A stretch of DNA of 64,000 nucleotides from Planctomycetaceae bacterium (GTDB taxonomy: Bacteria; Planctomycetota; Phycisphaerae; Tepidisphaerales; Tepidisphaeraceae): contig JAIYCY010000025.1 in NCBI GenBank assembly GCA_027487775.1, forward strand, positions 62,001 to 126,000, read 5' to 3'. The notes under the pieces are model-generated. The model searched no databases. It was given only the letters and a program-made list of their open reading frames with translations, and was not told where the DNA came from. Position numbers and translations under genes: made by a program. Shown here in pieces: positions 31,099 through 40,003 of the stretch. Positions within the stretch are counted from its first letter, which is position 1, and each line of letters starts with the position of its first letter.

Positions 31099-31680
31099 AT
31101 GCGTTTACGTGCTCTTTTCATCTTGGTTGTCGCGACATCGATGTCACTCTCGGTGGGCTGCGCGCCGAAGTCGGTATTAGAGGCAGGTCAGAGCACGGCT
31201 TTAGACGGCGTGGATCTGGTGCAAATGACCGACGCGATGGCGATGTCGCTTGCCAACGATCCTGAGGTCATCGCAGAGTTTCAAAGGAACGGCCCGCTCG
31301 TGGTGGTTGTCATGCCGGTCGAAAATCGCCTGACCGGCGAGATCATTCCGCGCGGCGCTGCCACCGCATTCACCGGCCGGGTCCGCACACAGCTCACCCG
31401 GCAGCGTTCCGAGCTTTTTTCCTGGGTGATGAATCGCGAGGCATGGTACGACCTGCGCAAGAGCGAGCTCGAAGGCATCGATCCCGGCCCCAGCCCCGAA
31501 GCCATCAGCCCTCGGTTTGCGCTCACCGCCACTTTCTCGAGTCTCACCCATGAAGACCCGAAGCGGCGCTCGATCTATTATCTCTGTGCGTTCGACTTGA
31601 AGCGACTCGACGATCGCACGATCATTTGGAGCGACAAGTACGAGGTGAAGAAGATCGCGGTCAAAGGCTTTCTGGATTGA
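31099..31680 (+). CDS. LpoB-like lipoprotein 2
   Basis: A 193-residue lipoprotein (lipobox LSVGC near residue 21) with the same plan as its upstream neighbour: LVVVVMPVENRLTGEIIPRG, TAFTGRVRTQLTRQRSELF, PRFALTATFSSLTHEDPKRR and YYLCAFDLKRLDDRTIIWSD before the terminal YEVKK. The two paralogues differ widely, so the duplication is old. No clear Shine-Dalgarno is seen. It is followed 45 bp later by the COG3014-like gene. Confidence 0.78.
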   Translation: MRLRALFILVVATSMSLSVGCAPKSVLEAGQSTALDGVDLVQMTDAMAMSLANDPEVIAEFQRNGPLVVVVMPVENRLTGEIIPRGAATAFTGRVRTQLTRQRSELFSWVMNREAWYDLRKSELEGIDPGPSPEAISPRFALTATFSSLTHEDPKRRSIYYLCAFDLKRLDDRTIIWSDKYEVKKIAVKGFLD

Positions 31681-31725
31681 TCGAATCCGTCCGCAACAGT
31701 TCATCTCGATCAAAGAGGATTCAAC

Positions 31726-33045
31726 GTGAAGCGTTTCTCCTGGTTGTTGCTCGTGATCGTGGGCTTTCTGGTCACCGGATGCGGCCCGAGCAAGGAGGAG
31801 ATGACCGCGCGTAAGGGCGTCGGGCTTTACGCGCTTGGGGACTTTCGCGGTTCGATTGCCACATTGAAGCCGCTCGCGGAGAAGCCTGATCGACACTATG
31901 TGCTAAACAATCTTCGTCTCGGTTCGGCACAGCTTGCGGCGCGTGATCTTGAGGAGGCGGAGTATTCGTTTCTCCGGGCCTACGAGGTGATGAACGCCAC
32001 GCGCGTCAACGATGCGGCGAGACAGGTGCAGGCAGTCGTCTTCACCGAATCCGCGCGGATCTGGCGCGGGGAGCCGTACGAACGGGCGCTTGCGAATATC
32101 AGCCTCGGCCTGCTCTTTTATCATCGCGGCGACATCAACAACGCACGGGCCGCCTTCGAGAACGCGTTGTTTAAGCTGCGCGACTACGCCAATCCAAAAG
32201 ACAAGCCGGAAAAGTTTACCGAGGTCGAGAACAATCTTCCGCTGGCTCTGCTGATGCTGGGTCGCTGTTTTGCGATGATCGGCGAATCGCAACTCGCTGA
32301 AGCAAGCCTAAGCCAACTCATCGACGCGCGGCCTGAGTTTCAAGATCTGGCCGAGGCGATCTACGACCGAAGGAACAACGTTCTGATCGTGGTCGAGCAA
32401 GGCATGGGTCCGACCAAAGCGAGATCGAGTGACGACGGCTCGCTTGTCGAGTTCCTGCCGTTGCCGACAAACGCCCCGCCGATTTTTAGGCCCGAACTTC
32501 GCGTCAACGGCCGGTCGCTCGACGTGGGTGCCATGAATCTTCCGACATTCGATTCGATTGCGATGGCACAGGATCGACGCTGGCAGAGCATCGATACGAT
32601 TCGTGTGACCAAGAGCGTGGTGGGCACAGGCATGATCATCGGCGGCGCGGCGACGACGGCGTATGGCATCGATCGCGGGGATTCGGGCACCGCGCTCGTC
32701 GGCCTCGGCGTGATGGCGGCGGGTGCACTGTTAAAGGCCAGCAGCCAGGCGGACGTTCGTCATTGGGAGGCAGCTCCACGCACCGCCTTCGTCCTGCCGA
32801 TCCGACTTCCTCCCGGCCGACACAGTATTGACATCCAATTCCCCGGGGCGATGCATTTGAACCAGTCCTGGAAGAACGTCGAAGTGCCCAGCGGTCGCGA
32901 TACGTTGCTCTACATCCGTGCGATCAACGCAACCGCGGGCACGTTCGACGCGAGCGGTTCGCTCGACTCCACGCCGATCGGATCCGCACCCATCAACGCG
33001 GCCCCCTTCAGTTCGTCGCCGAACGAGCCTGTTCGTGCCGATTGA
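31726..33045 (+). CDS. COG3014-like TPR lipoprotein
   Basis: A 439-residue lipoprotein (lipobox LVTGC near residue 19) with tetratricopeptide-type helices over residues 30-215, for example LGLLFYHRGDINNARAAFEN and LGRCFAMIGESQLAEASLSQL. A glycine-rich hydrophobic segment follows (VVGTGMIIGGAATTAYGI, about 305-335), then a beta-rich C-terminal domain ending in a disordered Ser/Pro tail. This is the COG3014 plan; in Vibrio and relatives COG3014 genes neighbour LpoB and YcfL genes, as here. The GTG start has GAGGA upstream. Confidence 0.75.
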   Translation: MKRFSWLLLVIVGFLVTGCGPSKEEMTARKGVGLYALGDFRGSIATLKPLAEKPDRHYVLNNLRLGSAQLAARDLEEAEYSFLRAYEVMNATRVNDAARQVQAVVFTESARIWRGEPYERALANISLGLLFYHRGDINNARAAFENALFKLRDYANPKDKPEKFTEVENNLPLALLMLGRCFAMIGESQLAEASLSQLIDARPEFQDLAEAIYDRRNNVLIVVEQGMGPTKARSSDDGSLVEFLPLPTNAPPIFRPELRVNGRSLDVGAMNLPTFDSIAMAQDRRWQSIDTIRVTKSVVGTGMIIGGAATTAYGIDRGDSGTALVGLGVMAAGALLKASSQADVRHWEAAPRTAFVLPIRLPPGRHSIDIQFPGAMHLNQSWKNVEVPSGRDTLLYIRAINATAGTFDASGSLDSTPIGSAPINAAPFSSSPNEPVRAD

Positions 33046-33201
33046 ATCGACCGATAAATCTGACTGACTCCCACGACAGCCCTGCCGCTGCCTTCCGAGA
33101 ATTCATCAAGACCGGTTTTCCGCGTCGTGGATTGCATTTCGAGCGAAGCATGCCGATTCGTCATTGCCAATCGCCGCGAGGTAATCGTATGTCTTACACT
33201 C

Positions 33202-34446
33202 ATGAACCCGCAGTCAAAGAACCTCGGAAGTCTCATCCGGAAAGGCGGAGCACGCGTTCGTCTGAATGAACGTGGCAGCATGCTGATTTGGACATCGATG
33301 AGCGCGATGGCGATCATTGGGATGCTCTCGTTTGCGGTTGATTTGGGACGGATCACGGTCGCCAAGAGCGAGTTGCAAACCGCAGCCGACGCATCGGCTC
33401 GATATGCGGCGCAACTCATCGAGGACTCAGACGTGAACGTCACCACCGCCGCTCAAGCCGCAGCGGCAGACAACCGCGCCGACGGCCGCGCTGTGACGCT
33501 TTCGAGTGTGACGCGCGGTCGCTACGACTCGTCCAATCGAACCTTTACTCCCAACGCCACGCCCTTCAATGCGGTCCGTGTCGTCGCGCAGCGTTCAGGT
33601 AGTGACGGGGTTCCCATGATCTTTGCCCGACTCTTCGGCATCAGCCACCAGTCCATTAAGGCCCGCGGCTTTGCAGTTGCGGGCTCGGCGTCCAATACAC
33701 TCCCGACGGTCACCGGCGCGGTTGGGGGTTTTGTTGGCGTCGATTGGTTCAATATCAACGGACCGCTCAATGTCCGCGCGTGGGACAGTGCGACCAACAC
33801 CTACCCGAACGCCTCCACCGCATGGGCTCGCGGTCAGACACGAGGCCCCGCCAACCTCAATAGCGGGGTCGTCTTGCAGGGCGAACTGCAAACCAGTGGA
33901 TCGGTCTCGATGAATTCAGCCACCATCACGCGCGGAATCACCACGCTGCCTTCTGGCTCATTAAACTTCAACACCCCAAGCGTGCCCGGATCAGGCGTCA
34001 CGAATCTTGGCAATTACAACGGACCGAGCGGCGCGAGCCAAACCTTCCCCGCGGGAAAGTATCGCTTCGATACGTTTCAGGTTCCTGCTGGCAAGACCGT
34101 CACCTTCAGCGGCCCCGTCGAGATCTACATGACCGGCTCCTGGAACATCAACGGCGCAATCCAGACCTTCGACAACAAGCCCAGAAATCTCAAGATATTC
34201 GGCGCTTCAGGTGCGGGCGTCGACATCGGCTCTCATGCCAGCCCGATCTACGCGGAGATCTTTGCACCCGCGAGTCCCTTCAATCTGAACAGCCGAACCT
34301 TCCACGGATCGCTCATCGCCAAGGGTATCAACGTCAATTCGACGTTCAACATGAACATCGACGCGCGAACCAGCTACGGGGGATTTGATACACCGACCAG
34401 CGGGGCGCAAGGAGGAATCATGACCGTTCTGCCTGTCGGCCCATAA
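33202..34446 (+). CDS. TadG-like protein with N-terminal pilus-type membrane anchor
   Basis: A 414-residue exported protein. Residues 20-65 follow the TadG/TadE N-terminal plan: ERGSMLIWTSMSAMAIIGML, then FAVDLGRITVAKSELQTAAD and SARYAA. The rest is a Ser/Thr/Asn-rich beta structure with repeated GXXNFN/NINGPL-type turns, possibly a beta helix. The Tad pathway builds adhesive Flp pili, but no other tad gene is in the window, so it may be a stand-alone surface protein. No ribosome site is obvious before the ATG. Confidence 0.72.
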   Translation: MNPQSKNLGSLIRKGGARVRLNERGSMLIWTSMSAMAIIGMLSFAVDLGRITVAKSELQTAADASARYAAQLIEDSDVNVTTAAQAAAADNRADGRAVTLSSVTRGRYDSSNRTFTPNATPFNAVRVVAQRSGSDGVPMIFARLFGISHQSIKARGFAVAGSASNTLPTVTGAVGGFVGVDWFNINGPLNVRAWDSATNTYPNASTAWARGQTRGPANLNSGVVLQGELQTSGSVSMNSATITRGITTLPSGSLNFNTPSVPGSGVTNLGNYNGPSGASQTFPAGKYRFDTFQVPAGKTVTFSGPVEIYMTGSWNINGAIQTFDNKPRNLKIFGASGAGVDIGSHASPIYAEIFAPASPFNLNSRTFHGSLIAKGINVNSTFNMNIDARTSYGGFDTPTSGAQGGIMTVLPVGP

Positions 34447-34526
34447 TCTATCGCACACCGAGCGGCTCACACTGAATCGTAAGCGGCTGGCAAGTCAATC
34501 GGTTTTCGTACAGACTCGGTCGCCTG

Positions 34527-35813
34527 ATGTCGTGGTCGCTTGCTCTTGTACCCTTTCTCATTGCGCTCAACGCCTTCTTCGTGGCGGCGGAGTATGCCGT
34601 CGTTGCGATCAAGCAGCATCAGATCGAACAGCTCCGCCAGCGTGGTCGACGACGAGCCGCTGCCGCGATGTCCTTCCTCAAGACCGATCCCGCCAGCGCG
34701 ATCGGTGCGGTTCAGGTTTGCATCACGCTGACCAACCTTCTTCTCGGCGGACTCGGTGAACCGCCGATGACCGAGTTGCTGAAGCGGCTGCTCGGTCCGC
34801 TCGCAGAATTCATCCGGCCCGACATTTTCGTGATCGTTTCGACTGCCATCGCGTTCACCGTGGTGACGTTCCTGACCGTCGTCTTCAGCGAGCTTTTACC
34901 CAAGGCGCTGACGCTTCGGTATGTCAGCCCGATCGCCGCGATCACCGCACCGGTCGTCGTGATCATTCAGACTTCGCTCAAGCCGATCGTCTGGCTCATG
35001 AACTTCAGCGCAAACCTCGTGACGCGCCCGCTCGGGCTGGGTCGTGTCGATGAGGCCGAGCGTGACTGGCATACCGCCGACGAGATCCGGCTGATCGCCA
35101 CTCAGGCCGCCGACGCTGGTGCGCTCTCGGGTCGCGAGCGGTCGCTGATCCTCAATACGCTGACGCTCGGTCGTCGCACCGCGCGTCAGATCATGGTGCC
35201 GAGGTCGCGTATTGCCTACCTTGATCTCACGCTCTCGCTCGAGGAAAACCAGAGGCTGCTCAACGAGCATCTCTACAGCCGCATGCCGCTGTGTAACGGC
35301 GGAATTGATAATGTCATTGGCATCGTTCGCGTGCGCGAAGCGCTGACCGCATTTTATGCTGACGGCGATGTTTCGACGTTGCAACTCATTGCACAGCCCG
35401 TGGTCTTTGCACCTGACACCATTCCCGTCGACAAGCTTCTGATCCTCATCGACGAAAAACAGACGCAGGTGATCCTGCTCGTCGACGAGCACGGCGGAAT
35501 CGAAGGACTCGTCACGCTGCGCGACGTCGTCGATGAACTCGTCGGCAAGCCGCTCGTATTCGGCAACGAATCACCCAACACCACCGGCGAGCGAAAACTG
35601 ATTGTCAGCGGCGATCTGCCTTTACATGAGCTTTCGCAGACGCTCGGCATCGATCTAAACGTCAACGCCGAATCCGTCACCGTCAGCGGACTGATCACCG
35701 AACACTTGGGCCGTTTCCCGCGAACAGGCGATCGCGTTGAAGTCGGACCGGTCAAGCTCCACGTCCTGAAGGCGGAGAAGCGTGTCATTAAAGATGTCGA
35801 AGTGATCAGCTAG
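34527..35813 (+). CDS. CNNM/CBS-domain membrane protein (hemolysin C/CorC family)
   Basis: A 428-residue protein. The N-terminal CNNM domain has three to four membrane helices (ALVPFLIALNAFFVAAEYAV; TVVTFLTVVFSELLPKALTL), followed by a pair of CBS domains (about 195-330; IMVPRSRIAYLDL and ILLVDEHGGIEGLVTLRDVV) and a C-terminal CorC_HlyC domain (about 345-428). Family members are implicated in magnesium efflux or metal homeostasis. It is convergent with the ECF sigma gene, 26 bp apart. Confidence 0.93.
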   Translation: MSWSLALVPFLIALNAFFVAAEYAVVAIKQHQIEQLRQRGRRRAAAAMSFLKTDPASAIGAVQVCITLTNLLLGGLGEPPMTELLKRLLGPLAEFIRPDIFVIVSTAIAFTVVTFLTVVFSELLPKALTLRYVSPIAAITAPVVVIIQTSLKPIVWLMNFSANLVTRPLGLGRVDEAERDWHTADEIRLIATQAADAGALSGRERSLILNTLTLGRRTARQIMVPRSRIAYLDLTLSLEENQRLLNEHLYSRMPLCNGGIDNVIGIVRVREALTAFYADGDVSTLQLIAQPVVFAPDTIPVDKLLILIDEKQTQVILLVDEHGGIEGLVTLRDVVDELVGKPLVFGNESPNTTGERKLIVSGDLPLHELSQTLGIDLNVNAESVTVSGLITEHLGRFPRTGDRVEVGPVKLHVLKAEKRVIKDVEVIS

Positions 35814-35839
35814 AGAGATCGTTGCCTTGATGTCCTGGT

Positions 35840-36445
35840 TTATGGCTTGCCTGCCTGCCACGCACGTGAAAAATATCCGATGGCCGCGTGCAATCGCGAT
35901 TTGACCGTGCCGACCGGCACCTGCTGAATGCTCGCGATTTCCTTGTGCGAGAACTCGTGGAAGTAGCTGAGCAGAAGCACCTCGCGAAGCGCTTCAGGAA
36001 TGGTGGCGACGGCTTGCTGGACGGCCTCCCGGGTTTCTTCTCGTTCGAGGGGCAGTTCTGGCATCGCGTCGATGGCTTCGATACGGTTGATCGGCGCATC
36101 GTGTTCGTCGGACTGTTGCTGTGCGGTCGTCGGTTGTCTGCGACGACTCCGCAGAATATCACGCGCCCGATTCGCAGCGATCGCAAACAGCCACGGACGA
36201 AACGCCCGCCTCGCATCAAAATCTCCCGCCCGCGCGTGCACCTGCATGAACGCGTCTTGTGTCACATCCTCCGCCGACGCACGCTCACCGAGAAACTTGA
36301 GCAGGTAATGAAAGAGGTCCTTTTCGTACCGCTTGACGAGTTCTGAGAAGGCACTTTCATCCCCCGACCGATATCGCTGCACGAGTGCCGCGTCCGTCGG
36401 CACGCCACTCGATGTTGAACCCGGTCCATCCATTCGCCCGATCAT
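35840..36445 (-). CDS. ECF sigma factor (RpoE-like)
   Basis: A 201-residue sigma-70 family factor. Region 2 (SAFSELVKRYEKDLFHYLLK ... AEDVTQDAFMQVH ... RPWLFAIAANRARD) is joined by an acidic Gln-rich linker to region 4 (TIPEALREVLLLSYFHEFSH, KEIASIQQVPVGTVKSRL). No anti-sigma gene is adjacent, so its control is unknown. I chose the ATG; GTG at 36451 and ATG at 36433 are alternatives. It lies downstream of the CrtI-like gene's start on the same strand side, 67 bp from that gene's stop. Confidence 0.92.
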   Translation of the reverse strand: MIGRMDGPGSTSSGVPTDAALVQRYRSGDESAFSELVKRYEKDLFHYLLKFLGERASAEDVTQDAFMQVHARAGDFDARRAFRPWLFAIAANRARDILRSRRRQPTTAQQQSDEHDAPINRIEAIDAMPELPLEREETREAVQQAVATIPEALREVLLLSYFHEFSHKEIASIQQVPVGTVKSRLHAAIGYFSRAWQAGKP

Positions 36446-36511
36446 ACGCACAATCCACGCAAAGTATCGATCGATCCTGTCGAACGTGAAATCCGCTCAA
36501 TCCCTTTGAGG

Positions 36512-38089
36512 CTATGCACGCCCCACAAACTCCATCGCCAGGCTCGCCGCGACTTTGCCGCTGAGAGCCACGAGCGGTAGCCCGCCGCCCGGATGTGTGC
36601 TTCCGCCCGCGAAAAAGAGACCTTCGATCTTTCGATCACGATTCGGCGGACGCAGAAACGCTGTCCGCATCGAGTTGCTGCTGATCCCGTAAATCGCGCC
36701 GGCGTTGGCATTATAGAGATGCATCAATTCCATGGGCGTAAACCGCTCACGCACCCGAATCCGCTTGGACAAATCCGTAAGTCCTCGCCTTTCCAGCGAC
36801 GCGATGATTTGGGCTTCGTACATCGCTCCTGCCTGATGCCAGTCCAGATTTCCGTCGATCGGCGGGGCGCTGCACAAAACGAAGAGATTCTCACAACCCT
36901 CCGGCGCGACGCTCGCATCCGTGCGCGACGGCGCGCAGACATAAATGCACGGATCCTCCGGAATCGTCCGCGTTTCAAACATCGCCCGCAGGTCTGATCG
37001 ATAATCTGTCGGCATGAACTTCGTGTGATGTGCAAGTTGCTCGTATCGGCCCTCCACGCCCAACATTAAACACATCCCGCTCCCACCGGGCTCGAGCGCG
37101 TCAAGCTTCGCATCGCTGAAGTGAGGTCGATGCGAAGACTCGATCAAGTGACGATAGGCCCAAACTACATCCGCGTTGCATATCACGACATCCGCATCGA
37201 TTCGGCTGATTGACGCTGCGTCACGCGAAAGGTCGTTCACTTCTACACCCAGCACGCGAATGCTCGCCTGTCGCTTTCCGGGCCGCGCGACCGTGAGAAT
37301 CTTTTCTGCACGATGTCGCGTCAAAACCGTCACGCCAAGCTCGCGCGCCACGGACTCAAGCGCCTCGGCAATCCGATACATCCCGCCATTCGGATGCCAT
37401 CCGCCGAATTCCATCTCGCAATACGGAATCACGGCCAGCGTGGCGGGGGCCTTAAACGGGCTTGCACCCGAATACGTTGCGTATTGGTAGAAGATTTCTC
37501 GCAGGCGTGGGTGTCGGATCTGCTTTTCGATCACCGTGCTGAATCGACGTAGCACGCCAATACGCAGCGGCACCGACAGCATCGAAAGCGCAGCGGCGGG
37601 GTCGAACTTTCCATCGCCGCGCAGCATCTGTTCCGGGGCCTGCCCCAAAAAACTCTCGCCCGACAATTCCCAGATCTTGCGACCATAGGCGATCAATCGC
37701 TCGAAGCCCACCGCGTCATCGGGACTGAACGCGCGGACGTTACGAAGATTGACCGCATGATCGCCGGTGAGCTCAAGCGTCTGTCCGTCCGGCCAGACGA
37801 ATCGCTGAATGGGATCCAGTCGCGTGATGGGAAGCCGCGAGCGAATGTCGACGCCGGCAAACTCAAAGAGGTCCTTGAAGACGAACGGAAGCGTGAGCAG
37901 ACTGGGCCCGGTGTCGAACCGGAAAGGTCTATCGTGCGGGCGATTCGGGTGCGGGACTTCGCGCAGGTTGAGCTTTCCGCCAACGCGGGGGCCTTGCTCG
38001 ATGAGCGTGACGCGCAAACCCTCTCGTGCCAGCCGAATCGCCGCTGCCAAGCCACCCACACCCCCGCCAATCACGACCGCCTGAGGCAT
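36512..38089 (-). CDS. CrtI-family phytoene desaturase-like oxidoreductase
   Basis: A 525-residue FAD enzyme. The dinucleotide motif VVIGGGVGGLAAAIRLAREG opens the protein, a substrate/FAD segment RFDTGPSLLTLP lies near residue 58, and the CrtI-type C-terminal motif GLFFAGGSTHPGGGLPLVAL closes it. It would introduce double bonds into a carotenoid or related isoprenoid at the membrane. No phytoene synthase gene is in the window, so the exact substrate (phytoene, neurosporene or a diapo-carotenoid) is open. The ATG has no Shine-Dalgarno. Confidence 0.88.
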   Translation of the reverse strand: MPQAVVIGGGVGGLAAAIRLAREGLRVTLIEQGPRVGGKLNLREVPHPNRPHDRPFRFDTGPSLLTLPFVFKDLFEFAGVDIRSRLPITRLDPIQRFVWPDGQTLELTGDHAVNLRNVRAFSPDDAVGFERLIAYGRKIWELSGESFLGQAPEQMLRGDGKFDPAAALSMLSVPLRIGVLRRFSTVIEKQIRHPRLREIFYQYATYSGASPFKAPATLAVIPYCEMEFGGWHPNGGMYRIAEALESVARELGVTVLTRHRAEKILTVARPGKRQASIRVLGVEVNDLSRDAASISRIDADVVICNADVVWAYRHLIESSHRPHFSDAKLDALEPGGSGMCLMLGVEGRYEQLAHHTKFMPTDYRSDLRAMFETRTIPEDPCIYVCAPSRTDASVAPEGCENLFVLCSAPPIDGNLDWHQAGAMYEAQIIASLERRGLTDLSKRIRVRERFTPMELMHLYNANAGAIYGISSNSMRTAFLRPPNRDRKIEGLFFAGGSTHPGGGLPLVALSGKVAASLAMEFVGRA

Positions 38090-38218
38090 AGGCCCGAATT
38101 CTACGCAAGCACCAACGGATTCGCCCGAATCGCCCTAATTCAAAACAGCCCATACAGTTAACCACGTTTAACCACCCCGGACCACCCCCGGCGTCCTGAT
38201 TCTTAGCGCAATCCCAAT

Positions 38219-38246
38219 TTGGGATTTGCTTGAGCGAGGCTATTCT
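38219..38246 (+). promoter_or_regulatory. Candidate promoter with overlapping palindrome
   Basis: TTGGGA and TATTCT are separated by 16 bases, 55 bp before the ATG of the following small membrane protein gene, a reasonable sigma-70-type arrangement. A short inverted repeat AATCCC-AATTT-GGGATT (38210-38226) covers the -35 box and could be an operator. Based on consensus only. Confidence 0.35.
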
Positions 38247-38300
38247 TTCCAGCCGGTCGTCGGGCCGATCAAGAACTTAGATTTTGTCACTCGATCGCTT

Positions 38301-38750
38301 ATGAGCAAACTCAGGCAATTCTTCGACAGCACCCCCGGAAAGATCTTCGGCGGCTTGGTCGTCGTAGGCGGTCTTCTTGCGGCGGTCTGGGCATTACGAT
38401 CCTCGCTCGGCGATCCCAACGTCGATGCCGCCAACAATCGTTTCTTCGTCGACGCGGAAACCGGCAAGCCCTTTCCCTATGAACTCAAACTAGGCGACGA
38501 AGTCCCGGTCCTCGCACCGTCTGGCAATAAAACAGGTTATCCCGCAGAAGCCTGCTTTTGGACCAAAGAAGGCCAGCCCAAAACCACACCGACCTACGTC
38601 ATCCTCAACGAATCACTCGGCAAATCAGGACCAACTTTTTGCCCCGACTGCAATCGACTGGTTGTCGGTTATAATCCCACGCCCGGTCCGGACACGAAGG
38701 TTCCGCCCACTCAGGCGGAATTCAAACCGCGTAACACCGGCGATCGCTGA
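38301..38750 (+). CDS. Small membrane-anchored protein with CxxC motif
   Basis: A 149-residue protein, family not recognised. One membrane helix (FGGLVVVGGLLAAVWAL, about 15-32) is followed by a soluble domain containing a Phe-Cys-Pro-Asp-Cys motif (FCPDCNRLVVGYNP) and a further Cys in PAEACFWTKEG. The pattern suggests a metal-binding or thiol site outside the membrane. It precedes a pseudopilin gene by 113 bp on the same strand. The chosen ATG gives a normal anchor N terminus; an upstream TTG frame is unlikely. Confidence 0.65.
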   Translation: MSKLRQFFDSTPGKIFGGLVVVGGLLAAVWALRSSLGDPNVDAANNRFFVDAETGKPFPYELKLGDEVPVLAPSGNKTGYPAEACFWTKEGQPKTTPTYVILNESLGKSGPTFCPDCNRLVVGYNPTPGPDTKVPPTQAEFKPRNTGDR

Positions 38751-38863
38751 TCAGCACGAAGTGTAAACCATTTGAGATCAACCTGACCAAGGCCCAGCCT
38801 AAGGCCCGAACCGAAGGCCGAAACCCGACCTCTACCCCAGGAACCGGAGAAAGCACCACGATC

Positions 38864-40003
38864 ATGTCGAACCACGACCTCATGACGCGTCTCGCCCCCG
38901 ATCAAACCCCAGCTAGCCGCCGCTTGCGACGAGGCTTCACGCTGGTCGAGTTGCTGGTCGTCATCGGCATCATCGCAGTCCTGATCTCGATTCTTCTCCC
39001 GTCGCTGAATCGCGTTCGCAAGCAGGCCAACACCGTCAAGTGCGCCGCCAACATCAGGGCGTTGCTCGGCGGAATGAGCATTTATGCCGCCGAGAATCGC
39101 GGGGCGATCCCCGGTAGTGCCTGGACGACCGCACGATTCATGTTCCGCAACGCCGATCCGACGACGGGCATCATCGACGAGGGTTCTGGCACCAACGGAA
39201 ATCGCCCCTACGGCACGAACAACCTTCCCGGCATCATTCAGCCCCACGACTGGGCCAGCCCCATTGCCAAGACGCTTCGCATCAGCTTCAACGAGGGCCA
39301 TCTGCAAAACGATCGCCGCGCCCGATACATTCAGTTCACCGAGACCGAACCCTTTCGCTGCCCCGAGAACGAGTTCCTCGCCACCGCATTCACCGGATCA
39401 GGCGGTGGAACCGACTGGGGCGTCCGCCGCACCATAAGCTATTCCACACCGCTGGCGTTCATGGTTCGTCATGCCTCTGCGGTCACCACCACCTTTGCCG
39501 GCGTCACGACTCCCGGACCCGGTTGGAACGTGCCCACGACCTATACCCCCAACATCAACGAGGTCGGTCAGGCGTCTAGGAAGATTTTTCTTCTGGACGG
39601 ATCGCGTTTCGCGACCGCGGCTGCTGCCCCGACCTACAACAGCAGTTTCCGCGCGACCTTCGGCGGAAGCTTCAGCGAGTACGGCGGGTGGAGCCGATTC
39701 AGCCGCGCGTGGGATCGTGGTCTCGCACCGGGCAACACCCCGCAGCAAACCGGCAATATCGACGCCCGCGTCTACTCGTTCCGACACGGTGCAGTCCGTC
39801 CACGCGGTGCAGCCGACACGTTCAAACTCAACGTCGGCTTCTTCGACGGTCACGTCGAAACGCTGGGCGATCTCGAAGTCTCCGAACCCAGCTACTGGAT
39901 CCCCAAGGGCGGAACCATCGACGTTGACGCCACACAACTCCACGCCGACGTGATCCGCCGGTACTACCCGAATTACAGCGGCTCAACGTTCACTGTGCGG
40001 TGA
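38864..40003 (+). CDS. Type II secretion-type pseudopilin (planctomycete prepilin with DG tail)
   Basis: A 379-residue prepilin. The class III cleavage/methylation motif is RRGFTLVELLVVIGIIAVLI at residues 23-42, with the processing Gly and mature Phe-Thr-Leu-Val-Glu. The C-terminal part carries the planctomycete signature in which a His-Gly pair (YSFRHGAVRPRG) precedes a FFDGHVE block. Such proteins are numerous in planctomycetes and may form short pseudopili or surface fibres. A leader of 22 residues precedes the motif. The stop overlaps the 3' end of the convergent dihydrouridine synthase gene by 14 bp. Confidence 0.9.
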   Translation: MSNHDLMTRLAPDQTPASRRLRRGFTLVELLVVIGIIAVLISILLPSLNRVRKQANTVKCAANIRALLGGMSIYAAENRGAIPGSAWTTARFMFRNADPTTGIIDEGSGTNGNRPYGTNNLPGIIQPHDWASPIAKTLRISFNEGHLQNDRRARYIQFTETEPFRCPENEFLATAFTGSGGGTDWGVRRTISYSTPLAFMVRHASAVTTTFAGVTTPGPGWNVPTTYTPNINEVGQASRKIFLLDGSRFATAAAAPTYNSSFRATFGGSFSEYGGWSRFSRAWDRGLAPGNTPQQTGNIDARVYSFRHGAVRPRGAADTFKLNVGFFDGHVETLGDLEVSEPSYWIPKGGTIDVDATQLHADVIRRYYPNYSGSTFTVR

